A DNA stretch of 64,000 nt from Chrysomallon squamiferum (taxonomy: Eukaryota; Mollusca; Gastropoda; Neomphalida; Peltospiridae). Location: contig CM022666.1 of the NCBI GenBank assembly GCA_012295275.1, forward strand, positions 8,472,059 to 8,536,058, in the 5' to 3' direction. Below are positions 50,178 through 63,791 of this stretch, piece by piece. Both the position numbers and the translations under genes were made by a program. Position 1 is the stretch's first letter. The number at the start of each line of letters is the position of its first letter. The notes under the pieces are model-generated. The model was not told the origin of the DNA. It made no database searches and was given only the letters and a program-made list of their open reading frames with translations.

Positions 50178-51212
50178 TTTTAAATAATTCAGTTTACAAT
50201 TAAAATATTCTACTTTTTAAGTGACATCTATCTTTTGTAGTTTTCGATCCGTCTCTGGGAGATATCTCCGATATCATCTACGTCATAAATAAAAAATAAA
50301 AAAATAAAAATAAAACTAGTCCGTAGTCTGTAAACATGCTTACTGTTTTATTAACGTCATACACGTTATTATTAAGAAATATTAATGCCTATTTCGATTC
50401 GAATAACCATTTAAAATATATAGACTATTTCACCAAAGTTATATGACAGAGAAAAAAAAACTTCAAAATATTCGTGAAAGGTTTACTCAATGTTTAAATC
50501 CTGCTTGTTCGTACCATCTCAGAAACACTGTAAATATAAGATTAAAATAAAATAAACACTTAAATTTGACTGATATAAAATTATGACTCAATGAAGTTAT
50601 AAAGACGTAACGTAAGTGAAATGATTTACATAGCAGATAGCGTGTGTTTGTACCCCGAAGTTTTTGTTTTAACTTATCTTCGAATGGACAGAGTAAGTTA
50701 GTTCGTAATTTAATTTCGTTCTCTATATTTTACAAAACATCGTAATATTATATAGAGCTCACAATTCTTCAACATATAGTTTATATTCAAGTACAGCTGA
50801 ATAATATATTTACTACGTGTGCTTTACCTTTTCATTTGAATTTGAAAACTTTCTCTATAAAATATTCTAGTCTTAATATAAATAAAAGATTTATTTTCTT
50901 CCTTTATTTAATAATAATAATAAAAATGTTATCATTTATGTAATCAAAAACAGTTGTAACACAAAATGTAAATTTGTTTTACGATGATCAGCACCTACGA
51001 CAAGTCTGTTAAATATTGCATTTTGCTTAATGTGGATATAATTTAATAGATCAGTGATAGAATGGCTGCGGGTTTCCACAAAATCCCATCAATATTAATA
51101 GTGTTTATGTGTCATTTAAATAATCATCATTCTTTTATTGATTATTATAATATAAAATCTGAATGATTAATTTTAAAACATTACAAACGAACTGATTATT
51201 AATAATCAAGAC
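49451..51212. other. Intergenic region
   Basis: AT-rich, with a TTTA run (about 49885-49910) and an ATT-GTT array (50115-50176). No exon with splice signals and protein-like content seen. Confidence 0.5.
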
Positions 51213-51730
51213 CAGTGCTGCCCAACGTCCGGCCCGCGGGCCGCATCCGGCCCACGAAGCCTTAGAATCCGGCCCGCTAGTCTGTCTTCAATTTATTCCT
51301 TAATTATTCAATAAAATTGTTTTATTATTGAAATACAAAGCCATTTATTTGAACAAATGTTTTTTTTGAAATTTTGCTCAATTGTTAAATTTGTTTTATA
51401 GAATGTAAGGTTCTAAATCAAAATTTTTAATGGTCATATCGTATTCATGTAATATCTGGAGACTATAATTTTTTGATAGCAGTGAATAAGTAATAGAAAT
51501 AGCATCATATGTAGGACCCCTGTGTTTAAATTGAGTTATGAATTATAATTGTATAATGGATAATTTCTATAAATAGAATAATAGAATCAATGTTTTCAGT
51601 TCTGAATACTTTTTCAAACCATTTGAAATAGTTGTATTACAAAATGAAAGGCTAGAAATGTGAGTCCGGCCCACTGGCATCGTTTTTTTTAAAAATCCGG
51701 CCCATGTTCGGAAAAGGTTGGGCAGCACTG
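51213..51730. mobile_element. hAT-type MITE, 518 bp, with perfect 8-bp target duplication
   Basis: Termini CAGTGCTGCCCAAC and GTTGGGCAGCACTG are perfect 14-bp inverted repeats. The element is flanked on both sides by ATCAAGAC (51205-51212 and 51731-51738), an 8-bp duplication diagnostic of hAT insertion. Subterminal CCGGCCCGCGGGCCGCATCC and repeated TCCGGCCCA motifs occur at both ends. The AT-rich interior has no transposase frame, so it is non-autonomous. Confidence 0.93.
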
Positions 51731-51738
51731 ATCAAGAC

Positions 51739-52425
51739 TATAGGTGGCATCCTCAAACACCAGACACGTTCTCAAATAATACACATCTGAGAGAGACTTC
51801 CTGTATGAGTCATTTCAAAACAAATGTGAACTTTTCGGAAAGAGGGCATGCAGTATTTTATTGTACCTGTACGTAACTGATACCGTTTATTTTGAGTTTA
51901 CTGGGTTCATTATACTTCATATAACCAAATAATATACCTAACGGAAAATTATATGTTGTAAAAAGTGTAAGCAGAAATCGGAAGTTGAAACTTTTTTCCA
52001 CTTGACGACTTCAAACGGACTGGTCTTTTTTTTTTTTTTTTTTTTTTTAGTTTAAAACTTTCATCAGTTTAATTTTTTTTAAATTTTTTTTTTTTTATAT
52101 ATATTTTAAAGAAAGAAAAGAAGAAAAATAAATTAGGTATTGAAACAGAACACACATAATAATCATGTTAATGTTACTCATGCAATATTATAATTAACAA
52201 TTATTATTACTGCTTCAAAGTTCAATATGATTTTAAATGCAAAATTCTAATCAAATTATTATTACGATTTAACAATCAATATCTGACACAGCCATGACCA
52301 TGAAAGTTGAAAAACATTGTTAACCAATATCTGTCCTTGTTTTTACAGATTATTTTTTTAACACATTTAGTGATTTATTTATTTCAGTTTTGATTATCAC
52401 ATTATGAATTTTCTTAATATTCACG
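51739..52425. other. 5' flank of the PNPLA4-like gene
   Basis: AT-rich with a T tract (52028-52049). A TTATTTATTTCAG acceptor at 52387 suggests an upstream non-coding exon for the PNPLA4-like gene; its position was not found. Confidence 0.45.
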
Positions 52426-55123
52426 ATGGCAACAAGAAGTAGCAACAGAAATCATCATCGTCACCATCGTCGTTCTCATCAGTCATCACTTAACAGATCA
52501 TCCAGTGTACTTCCAAAACCTACTCCACCAATGGTGCTTCCAAAACTGAATCTTTCATTGTGTGGCTGTGGCATTCTGGGTATTTATCACTTAGGAGTGG
52601 CATCATCCCTGATAAAACATGGTCGCAGATTGTTGGAAAATGTTGATAAAGTTGCAGGGGCTTCATCTGGCTCCTTGACAGCAACATTGTTGGTGGTGTC
52701 ACAGAATAAAATTGAGGTAAAAATAAAATATAAAAGTTTCAAGTCTGTAAGACTGATAATTTGTTATAGTTAGTGTTAATCTATGCACTAAAAAAAGGAA
52801 AGAAAATAACAGAAGAAATAAATATATATATATTTGCACAAAATTATTAAAATCTTTTTATAATAATATAATGATAAAAAATATTCATTTATATGTATTA
52901 AATCAAAAAATTCCATAATATAATTCTGTTTGTGAAAATAATAAAATAAGAGTTGATTTCTTTTTGAAATTTTATTTTATTATGCTTCTTTATTTCTGAT
53001 TATCCTTGAAGCAAACCCACCTGTAATTTAATTATTTATTTATGTTTTTGTTAATTCTTATTCCTAGATGTTTAGAAATAAAACAAAATGATAATAATAA
53101 AAAAAAGGTGAAACTATTCAATCTTTTGATAAAATATAAAATAATTACAAAAACAAATTAATTGGGTTTTATTAATCAGTTTGTAATGAATATTAAAAAA
53201 ATATATCTATATTAAATTACTTTATGAATCAAGAGTTCTAATTTATAATAATTATACATCATTCATCATTTTCAGGATTCTGTCTCTTTTGCTTTTGAAC
53301 TTGCCAAAGAAATAAGATCAAAACCCTTTGGACCTCTTACTCCTCGTTATAACATGTTGGAATCGGTGCATAAATTTCTTGACAGCATTTTACCTGAAAA
53401 TGCACACGAGCTGGCAACAGGGAAGCTCTGTATTTCACTGACAAATGTGAATACAAAGAAGAATGAAATAATATCTGAGTTCGACTCCCGTGAAGAATTG
53501 TTACAGGTGAGAAAAAACTCACTAGAGATAAAATAATTATTATTAATTAGAGAAACTATTGTAGGCTAGAGCAAATACCACAGTGCAGTTAAATTAATTA
53601 TAAGTAAACATCACATAGGTAAGATGGAAACATTCACAGTTACAAAATGAATACAGTTGAGCAGAATTATTGTAGTTAATTGAAAATAAATAATAATTGT
53701 TATTATTATTAAAAAATATAAATACATAAGTAACTTATTTTCATAAATATTGATTGAGAAATAGAAACATATTGTATCTAATTATTTGATTGTTTGATAA
53801 CATACAATCGAAGGAAAATTGCTTGTTTATATTTTAGAAATTTTAATTTATAAAAAATATTTAATAATACTAATTTTAAGTCTAAATTTATTTTTAAATC
53901 ATGTGTTTAATATATAAAATGTGATATTATCTTCTTTCCAGGCTTTGCTTGCCAGCAGTTACATCCCATTTTATTCTGGAGCAAAACCACCAGTTATACG
54001 AGGACAGGTAACTGATGACGTCATTTTTATTATTGTTGTTATTATTATTGCTATTATTTTGTTGTTGTTGTTGTTGTTATTATTATTATGATTATTGTTA
54101 TCGTTATTTTTATTGTTATTATTTTGCTGTTGTAATTATTATTATTTTTAATTTTATTCAATTTAATCAGCAAACCCTATGTACAAACTACCATAACATT
54201 ACAAATTATTTAAAGAAAAGAAGAAATGTTATATATATAGATATATAAAATGCATTAAGTGGTAACCTCGTCTGAAGATGTTGTGGTCATTTTAATTTCT
54301 AAAATTTGAATGGAGAAAAACATGTAAGCTGCCCTTTCCTTGTATGTGACGTAACTTAGTATTTTCTCTTGGACACTGTGAATGTCTCATTGCTGTTTAT
54401 TAGTACTAGTTGCATGCTGCTACCTCTTCTGTAACTACTGCTGTAATTGTTTATTTATTAGTTCTTATTATTTGTTATGTTATGTTAAAATATATGACTA
54501 TTAAGTCATCGTTATGATTATCTATTCACTAGTTTTTATTATTAATTTATGTTGTTATTAGTTATTGATTTGACAGCATTATTTATTTATTTAATGTTAT
54601 TACTAAATCTTGCCATTATTTGCTATTATTACATTATCATTATTTATTTATTTGTCATTTGTGGTAAAGTTCACATATTAATAAAATGGTTTTCATTTTG
54701 CATAGTAGTGGACTAAATATTATGGATGTCCCTGTCATTGTTATTATCTAATTGTTATTTATTAATGTGTTGTAATTTTAGAAATACATGGATGGTGGAT
54801 TCTCCAACAATCTCCCAGAACTGACGGGAAATCGGACAATCCTTATTTCACCATTTTGCGGAGGACAGGATATCTCCCCCGTTGACAAAATTGGTAAAGG
54901 TCGATTTCTTCGATTTGGCAACCAGGACTTTCAGTTGAACAAAAACAACAGCATACGCGCCTCTCACGCCTTCTTTCCCCCCTCACACAGCACGCTGCAG
55001 AAATATTTTGAATATGGACAACGAGATACTGGAAAATTTCTCCGTAAAGAGGGTTGGTTTGAAGTTGAACCTGTGAAACCTTACAAGAAACATTTAGTCA
55101 AGCAGTATGAATCAACTGTGTAA
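52426..55123 (+). CDS. PNPLA4: Patatin-like phospholipase domain protein, PNPLA4-like
   Basis: Complete in four exons: 52426-52716, 53276-53506, 53942-54007, 54782-55123; 309 residues, all introns phase 0. After a His/Ser-rich leader of about 40 residues come LSLCGCGILGIYHLGVASSL (Gly-rich oxyanion-hole region), the nucleophile elbow G78-A-S80-S-G82, LCISLTNVNTKKNE, ASSYIPFYSG and the catalytic D200-G-G followed by FSNNLP. The Ser-Asp dyad is intact. SPFCGGQDISP, HAFFPPS and FLRKEGWFE match PNPLA4 along the family's whole length (vertebrate PNPLA4 is about 250 residues; the extra length is the leader and a short tail). The family members are intracellular lipases/transacylases acting on retinyl esters and triacylglycerol. 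A Met inside the leader (residue 36) is an alternative start closer to the usual length. Confidence 0.93.
54030..54150. repeat. ATT/GTT trinucleotide region
   Basis: Imperfect ATT and GTT units in the last intron of the PNPLA4-like gene. The intron also contains TTATTA-rich sequence to 54780. Confidence 0.85.
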
Positions 55124-57320
55124 GAAAAGAAAGAAGAGACGTAAATTCTTTACTGCAAAAGAAAAAACAACTAAAATTGTGGAAGATATTTTGGGGTTTT
55201 GTTTGAACTGGCAAACATTAAAAAGAAACAGTTTTTCTGGCAAATATAAAGCATACACTATAATTTGTTTATAAACCACAAGGAATGATAGGAAAGAAAA
55301 CATTTGTCTTGTTTCTTCATCTAGACATTGACTGTGTGAATGTGTCTTTATTTTGTTTCTCACATATGTGTTGCCTTTTTATGGGGATGAAAGTTGTTTC
55401 TTTTCCTAGTGTTGTTAATTTTTGTTGTTGTTTTGGTGATGTGTGTATTTATTTGTTCATGGTATAATCATTGGTTTTTTACATCATTTTAATTATTTTT
55501 TGTTTGTCTGATTAACAGACATCCTTCATACTAAGTTTCATTATCAGTCATTTTTAAAAAAAAAGCATTTGTACATTTATTTATGAATGATCATACTCAG
55601 TGCTATAACCAATTTTTTTTTTCTACATCTGTAGCAACAATAGAAAACAGAAAAATCCTTTATGTAATTTGGAGAATCATAACTATTATTATTATTTTTA
55701 AGTGTCTGTTTTTGGGATGTTTTTTTTTCATTTTCATTTTTTTTCTTTTTGTTCATCATCAACTGGATATGTAAAACCTGTGATGTACAGACATATCTGG
55801 TAACTGTCAGTAGTTTTGTTATAAAGTTCATCATTGTGAATCTCGGTTTGTTTTAAATATGTTAGATCACACTGAATTCAAATATATTCATAGGATCGTA
55901 TTAATTTTAATACCAAAAATTTATTTAACAAAGAATCAATTGCAGTATATTATTATTATTATTGTTATTATTATTATTATTATTATTTTTATTATTGTTT
56001 CTGTTAGTATTATTATTGTTACTGTTACTATTATTATTGTTTTTATTATTACTGTTATTGTTATTATTTATTTATTTATTTCTTTTGCTGTTATATTTTC
56101 AAAATGCTGTTAACCAAGAGAAAAAAAAAAAGCAAACAAATATTTTTGATGTTTTAAGACTGTGTCTTATATGCTACTGACTTTAAATTCAGAAAGAGCC
56201 TTTAATTTTGACTTACAAAATATTGTTATCTTGTCTTTAAAAGTAAGAACAATTATAATAATGATGTGCCTTTAATTCTGATTACATAACATTTCAGATA
56301 CTTAATATAAAGAATGTTTAATACAGTGTATTTAATCTGGATGTTATGGTTCATGGAATATCCTTTTGTACTTTTATATTTTGTATTATTATTATTATTT
56401 ATGTTATGGTTTTGTTCCAGACATATTTTTGGAGATTCATTTTTAAACTGGTAGTTATCAAAATGTTATCAAAATGTCCAATTAAAAATATTTCTGATAG
56501 CAATTTTTAATTTTTAATTTTTGAAAAATTGTTTCTAACAAAAGATTATAATTTTTTATTTTTTGCTTCATAACCAAAGATGTACAGATACTCTTATAAT
56601 AATTATTACTAGTAGTAGATGTAGTGGTATTATTATTATTATTATTAATATTATTATTGAAAAATACAATGTAATACTTATATAAAAATTTCATATTTTA
56701 AAATTTTAACCAAAACAACAGGCTGGACTGAGTAAAAATAAAATCTGTACAATATTACAAAAAAAGTTTTTCACAATGTGTATGTTTGTCTGTCCGTCTG
56801 TATATGCCTGCATGTTTGTCCATTAAAATTCCACACTTTTCTAAACATAATTTTGCTCACATTTTATTCATATTCACTAACATAATTTTGTTGAAACAAA
56901 AAAGAAAACACAGCTAAGTTTTTGTTTATTTTTGTTTCACTTTCACTTAAATTTTAAATTGTTGTTAAATATTTACTGCAAAGAATCCTTTAAGATTTCT
57001 TCTATTTGAGTTGAAGAAATTTTGATTGAGGGATATCTTTTTATTTAGATTATAGTTGACATACTTTGTGTGTGTGTTGTAATGAAACTAGTATCATTTT
57101 AAAACAACTTAAAAGTGAATGTCTGTGTATATGTGTATATATATATGCACACTGATATATAAATAATATCAGTGGTTTCTTTAAGATATCTGGCCTTGTA
57201 ATGTCAGTGTTTGAACTAGAACCAAAACAAGAAGTATATGTGCTAGTCACAATTTTTTCAAAGAAAAAAAACTACATAAATATCTATTCTAACAACTTGG
57301 ACAAATAATTTCATAAACAT
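55124..57320. other. 3' flank of the PNPLA4-like gene
   Basis: Presumed 3' UTR and intergenic DNA with an ATT/GTT array at 55945-56085. No further gene recognised. Confidence 0.5.
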
Positions 57321-57324
57321 GAAA

Positions 57325-58075
57325 TGTTTATTTTACCAACTAAGGTATGTAGTTCATGAAATGTTTTATTTTAACTGTGAACTTTTTCATGATATATTTT
57401 GTTTTAATTCAGAACTTGTTCATGAAATGTTTCATTTAAAGTGAACTTGTTCATGAAATGTTTTATTTTAACAACTTGTTCATGAAATATTTTATTTTAA
57501 CTGAACTTGTTCATGAAATGTTTAATTTTAACTGTGAACTGACATCAAATATCTTGGTTTGTTGAATTATTTTTCTATGTGGTTTTGTTTTGAAATATTT
57601 ATATTTTAATCATTGAGTTTGTGCATTGTTCAATATTGTTCTGAAATATTAATGTTTTAACCAACTGGATAAGTTCATGAAATGTTTAATGTTTTGACCA
57701 TCTTGGTTTGTTAATTAAATGTTTGCTTTACGGATTTGAACTTGTAATAAAATGTTAATATTTTAATCAGGTGACATTACTCAAGAAATGTTAAAGTATT
57801 AACAACATAAACTTATTTGTGAAATATTAACTGTTTGAACTTATTTTAAACGTTAACATTTTAATTGTTTGAAGTTATTTGTGAAATGTTCATGTTCAAA
57901 CTGTTTGAGTTGTTTGTGAAATGTTAATGTTTTAAAAATTAATGTTTTAACTGAGTTTGAAATGTTAATGTTTTAACTGTTTGAGTTTATTTGTGAAATG
58001 TTAATATTGGAAACCTGCTATTTGTGAAATTTTAGTTTTTTAATTACTTTTGACATGAAATGTTGAATGATTCAA
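57325..58075. repeat. Diverged tandem repeat family, about 30-45 bp
   Basis: Many copies of GAACTTGTTCATGAAATGTT followed by TATTTTAACT, tightly repeated at 57360-57540 and progressively diverged (ATTTGTGAAATGTTAATGTT) to about 58075. Confidence 0.8.
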
Positions 58076-59371
58076 TTATTTTGGAAATATTTATAAACAT
58101 ATTTCATGACTGAAAATAGAAAATTGAAAAAAAAAAAAAATTATATTAATTTTGTTTTATTATTGCTGCTGGTACCTTGATGTTCAGTGCAAAAATACCC
58201 AGAAAATTAAAAAAAAGATAAAAAGGAATATATATATATATATATACACATATAATAATAAAAAAAAAAAAAAATAATGTTATTGTGTCTAAATATATTT
58301 GCTGTATTATGATAACTGTATATTCAAAGACAAGATTTTTATTGTTTTATCATCATGAGCATTATAAGTATTATCATTAATACTTTATGTGGGCAGGGCA
58401 ATCTTTTAATGCAGGATTATACATCTTTATTGTGTGTAGAAAAATATTCAGATCTGGTGTTAATGTGTATATGTGCTTGCTTGTGTTTGATTTTGTAAAG
58501 TTGGTAAAAAGGATACATTCCCCAAAATGATGTGATTATTATATTTAAATGTTTCCATACTTGGGGTTATTTTAACTTTATGGTTAGTGATTTTAAAAAA
58601 GAAAATTTTATTTTGTCCTTTTAATACTTTATTTGTATATTTAATTTTCTGTCTAACTGGTGTAAAGTTTGTTATTAAAATTCTAAAATTCAGTAACTAA
58701 AACCACATTTACGCTCAAAATATATTTTATTCTCATATACTGGGAAATATTTATTAATTTTATTTTTAAATGTTGTGATGAATTTAAAAAGTTATAACCA
58801 CAAAGTTTTTACTTTTGTCCTTTTATGTATCACATAAAGATTATTATTATTATTAATAATATTGTTAATGTATCAATTTCTGACTATTAATGCTTGTATT
58901 TCAAATTTATAAAATACTAGACTTTATTTTTTATTTTTTTGACTCATAACATTGTGCACAAATTTATAATTGTATTTTGTATCTATAATGATGTATATTT
59001 TGTCGGGTTTTTCCTCCTTTAAATTTGAAATAATCTGATATAAAATTATTTTTAAGATTTAGAAACAAAAGAAAAGTTTGAACATATTATTATTATTATT
59101 ATTTCAAAAAATCATTTATTATTTAGTGCTGAAGTTGTGCCTTATATATCATATCAGTAATATACAACATATCAATAATTAAATTTTAGATACAAGGTAT
59201 ATATATATATATAAACAGTTTTCTGAAAAAAGAAAAAACGCCAAAAACACACATTTACTTTAAAGAAATTTTAAAAACACATTGTAAATGTGAAAGCTGT
59301 ATTATACATAAAATCTGTTAAATAAATATAAATCAAAATAATTTTTTAATGAACTTTTTTTATAAATAACA

Positions 59372-59405
<34 letters not shown>

Positions 59406-61080
59406 TGGTTTTTGGGGATATTGTTGATATTTTTAATTCATTCCTTTTTTTTTTCTTTTTCCCAACATCAAATGTTATTGTTGTAAATATGCATGAGTAC
59501 ATTTTTTTATAAGCAATATTTTATAAATATTATCAAAATATTAAAAATTTTCAAATAAAAGAAGTTAAAATAAAATTTTGTTTGTTATGATAACAGTGTA
59601 GATTTTAATGATTAATATTATTACCAGTTATTTCAAAAAGGACACTGGAAAATAAAAGATTAAGAATTGTTGTTTTAGAGGAAATTACAGCTGTTCATTT
59701 TTTTAACCATTTTTATTAATTATTTTGATTTTTAAAGATTGCTTAATGAAATAATTTGTGAAAACAAGTTTTAATGCAAGTTTTAATTAATTAAAGGCAC
59801 CAATTCATTCTTAAATATTTTATTTTTTATTTAAATGTTTTATTTATCTAAATTTTTTTATTTTTGTTTGGAAATGAAAGACAATAATGTTTTCTGCACC
59901 TAAGGTGAACAGTCATTTTCAAGTATGAGTTAATCTGTATTAGCCACTCTGAGGTGGGAAAATAACTCACATTCAAGTAAGAGTTATCCCATATTAGCTC
60001 ACCTGAGATGGGGGTATCATCACTCACCAGGTGACTCAGTGTTGCTGCATTTTAGGTACAATTTAAAAATATTAATAAAATTTATACAAAAAGTTAAAAT
60101 ATGGTGAGGAATGATGGGGGAAAATAAATAAATATTAAAAAATATAAAACAAATTTTGTTTATACTATAAGACACAACAAAATGTTCCAACACAAATATA
60201 TATAACATTTTTTATTTATTATTATTTTTTTTTATATTTACTTTTTATCTTAATTAAGCTATGAAGTAATGAAAAAAACCGAAATAAATATAATTATTTC
60301 ACAGTTAATACTGAATCAATTACATCATAATCGTTTCTTCAGAATAATATAATTATTGTATTTATATATTCATTTATTTATTTATTAACTTATTAACTTA
60401 TTTATTTATTTATATATATATACACGTTCATTTTAAACTTATTTATTTATTTACATACATACTTTCCTTTATTCAAATTTATTTATTTATTTATTTATAA
60501 CATTTGGTTATAATGAAAGCATTTAGATATAACCATAAAATAAAAATTAAAAATTTGAGATAACAAATTTACTTGTATAATTTAATAATCATTTAATTTA
60601 GTTTGATACTTTCAGTTTCATGTTATATTTACTAATTAATATTTATATTATCCCTGACATAAAAAATGAAGTGACAAAAAAAGAGTTTAAAATGATACAA
60701 TTGTTGTGTCCTATAACATATGTAAAATTTTGAAGCATCAATCAAAAAAAAAAAATAAATAAATAAATAAAAAGTAAATTTTTGATGCAGATTTTGATGG
60801 TTCACAAAAATAATGAAGATCGGAAAATTCTATGGTAAAATTTGCCAAGTTTGATTTCCTAGATACCAAGTTTGAAATAAACTCCAATCTGAGAACCTTA
60901 CACTGACCTGAGGAGAGCTGATGTCATGTCATGTGACTTTTCAGTTACAACTAATCTTAACTCTTAAAACAAAAAACTAAATACTACTTATGAGTATGAA
61001 TGTCATTACACATATCTATATTTCTATCTTTCATATTAGGTCTGAGTTGTTTCAATGTTTATATCCATGTTTCTAAAATA
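58076..61080. other. AT-rich intergenic region
   Basis: Contains TA runs, a 35-T tract near 59371-59400, TTTA repeats near 60360-60500, and a two-unit diverged duplication near 59905-60025 (CAAGTATGAGTTA... and CAAGTAAGAGTTA...). No gene supported. Confidence 0.5.
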
Positions 61081-61084
61081 AACA

Positions 61085-62228
61085 AATATAACAAAAATAA
61101 ACAAACACTTTATACAATAACACAAAAACAGAAACACAGACACATAACACCATAATAGATAACTGAACATAAATACTGACATTTACATACAAACATATAT
61201 TACAAACAAAGAAAAATACAGTCAAACACAAGTACAAACACAGTGAAATAAAAACAGAGGTAATAACATAAAATACACAGGAAAAACAAATACATAACAT
61301 AAACATAAAACTAACATGCAGATACAATACACAAACATATAAACATAAAAAAACATACAGACACAGTACACAAAGATATCAATATAAACAGTAATTACAG
61401 ATATAATACAAATATATAAATACAAAAACAAACTTTCAGACAAAAGACAAAAACATATAAATATAAAATAAACATACAGACACAATAAACAAACATATAA
61501 ATAAAAATAAACATACAGACACAATACACACAAACATCCAGACACAATACACACACATACAAATATAAAACAACATACACATACAATACACAAATATATA
61601 AATATAAAACAAACATGGAGACACTGTACACAAACATATAAATATAAAAATAAAATACAGACAAAATAAACAAACATAAACAAAACAAACATCGAAACAA
61701 ATTACAGAAATATATAAATATAAAACAAACATACAGACACAATAAACAAACAAATAAATATAAAACAAACATACACACAAAATACACAAACATATAAATA
61801 TAAAACAAACATACACACAAAATACACAAACATATAAATATAAAACAAACATACAGACACAATACACTAACATAAATATAAATCAAAAATGCAGGCACAA
61901 TACACAGATATATAAATATAAAATAAACATACAGACACAATACACTACATATAAATATAAAACAAACATGCAGACACAATACACAGGCATATAAATATAA
62001 ATCAAACATTCAGACCCAATACACAGACATATAAATTTAAATCAAATATTCAGACCCAATACACAAACATATAAATATAAAACAAATATGCAGACACAAT
62101 ACACAAACATATAAATATAAAACAATAATACAGATACAATACACAAACATATAAATATAAAAGAAATAATCAGACCCAATACACAAACATATAAATATAT
62201 AACAAATGCAGACACAATACACAATGGT
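61085..62228. repeat. 40-bp minisatellite, about 28 units
   Basis: Units contain ACAAACATATAAATATAAAA then CAAACATACAGACACAATAC. Units are most regular from about 61700 to 62220 and more diverged to the left. The minus strand is free of stops in long stretches of all frames, which produces several spurious Cys/Tyr/Phe-rich ORFs of up to 204 codons. Confidence 0.93.
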
Positions 62229-62480
62229 CATTCCGTGTCAAATAACCCAATGGGTTAAACCCAGCCGTCTCAGATTTTTATGAAACTTGGTATACTTGTT
62301 GACTGGGATCCCACAGCACCAGATCTGAAATTTTAGGCCAATCGGACAAGTGCTGTGGGAGATATGGCCCCCGAATTTTGAGATTTTTGGCAAAATTGGG
62401 CGTGACCACCAACCTTAGAACCTCTTATCTCACGGACTACTGGGCCAATCTTCATAAAATTGGTATTGTTGAAAAGGCAA
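62229..62480 (+). mobile_element. Non-coding 5' part of a degenerate transposon-like element
   Basis: Begins abruptly at the end of the minisatellite with TCATTCCGTGTCAAATAACC, followed by GCCGTCTCAGATTTTTATGA and a region of normal base composition unlike the flanks. It directly precedes the decayed ORF, so the two are taken as one insertion. The right end was not found before the window edge. Confidence 0.5.
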
Positions 62481-62482
62481 TA

Positions 62483-63791
62483 TGACAAGGATTCCAAATC
62501 TGCAAGGACTGTCCTGGTCAGGAGGGTCTGGTTGATTATCTGAATAACTGTGATGAGCTTTCCGACCTCGAGGATGTTAGTTACCTTCAGTGGGTCAGTA
62601 CTGACAGAACTAAGTTAGTCACGATAACTGAGTCAATGGCTGACTTTATTAACAACTTTTCAGGTCAAGTTGTCAAGCTTACCCGTCATAGTTTCACTGC
62701 CAAAGCCCAGAGTTTGTACATGAAGGAGCTGAAGACCACCATGAGATCTCTGGACGATGTAATCCTGCAAGGTGATTTTGCAGAAAATTTCTCGTACGTG
62801 GTTCAGGATGAGATTCAAAGTTTCCACTGTGAAAATAAACAGGCTACCTTACATCCTTTCGTGGCATACTGCAGATTGTCTGATGGAACCCTCAAACACC
62901 ATACTATTTGTGTAGTGAGTGACACCAGGGAGCACACATCTGTAACTGTGTATGCTTTTTTGAGTGTTGTTATTCCATATCTTCAGACTGAGTTTCCTCA
63001 TGTGAAAAAGATTAATTATTTCACTGATGGCTGTGCTGGAACATATAAAAATAAGAACAAATTTGTTAACCTGTGCCATCATGAAGAGCACTTTGAGTTG
63101 GAAGGTGAATTTTTTGGAAACAAGCCATGGGAAAAGTGCCTGTAATGGATCTGGGGGGAATGTGTAGAAGTTGCTGACAAAGACCAGTTTGCAGCGTCTC
63201 TACACTGACCCAGTCCTGACCAGTGAGACTATCATGGACTTCTGCATCAAAAGTATTCCAGGCATTCACTTCTTCAACATCACACCACACCACATAGCAA
63301 AGCATGAGTTGGAACTACAAGGTAGGTTTCAAATGGCCAAAACAGTCAAGGCAACACAGCAGTTTCACCCGTTAGTTCCACTGTCTAAATCAAAGATGAA
63401 TGCCTAAAAGCTGAGCCTGCAGAGTGACCCACCAGAACTAGTATCTGTCCAGGATTCTGAAGATGATACGACAGAGTTACCACAGGAGCCTTCCATTGAA
63501 GCCAAGAAGCAAAACTCTGTTTGTTGTCTGTATGACAGCGAGGCATGGGTCGGGCTAGTTGAGGACATTTCAGAAGAGCATGGCGACTTCTTCATTCGTT
63601 TCATGCACCCTCATGGACCTTCTAAGTTATTTCACTGGCCAAACAAAGAAGACACTTGCTGGATTAGTGAAAGGGACATATTCTGGGTCATTGATACACC
63701 TGCTATTGCATCTTCTCAACAGATGTACTCTCTGAGTAAAAAGGATGATGCAAGAATTGCAAGATTATGGGGGAAGTGGGTTACTGAATGA
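62483..63791 (+). pseudogene. Decayed transposon-derived ORF with RNase-H-like motif
   Basis: Opens after TGA at 62480 with a Cys motif (CKDCPG) and continues through YLQWVSTDRTKL, LHPFVAYCRLSDGT, HTICVVSDTREH, an acidic INYFTDGCAGTYKNK block and NLCHHEEHF to a stop at 63145. A frameshift near 63115 moves the homologous reading into another frame, which has an in-frame TAG near 63164, then KTSLQRLYTDPVLTSET and IKSIPGIHFFNI, a TAA at 63405 and a last part ending in ...LWGKWVTE at 63788 with TGA. I recognise the pattern from multicopy ORFs in invertebrate genomes thought to come from mobile elements, but cannot name the superfamily. The DG-x-x-GTYKN block could be the acidic core of a DDE/RNase-H fold. 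At least one frameshift and two stops indicate it is dead. Confidence 0.65.

Noticed and set aside
61073-62231. Minus-strand ORFs of up to 204 codons with repeated Cys-Leu-Tyr motifs
   Set aside because: All come from the 40-bp minisatellite, open in several frames at once with no unique sequence.
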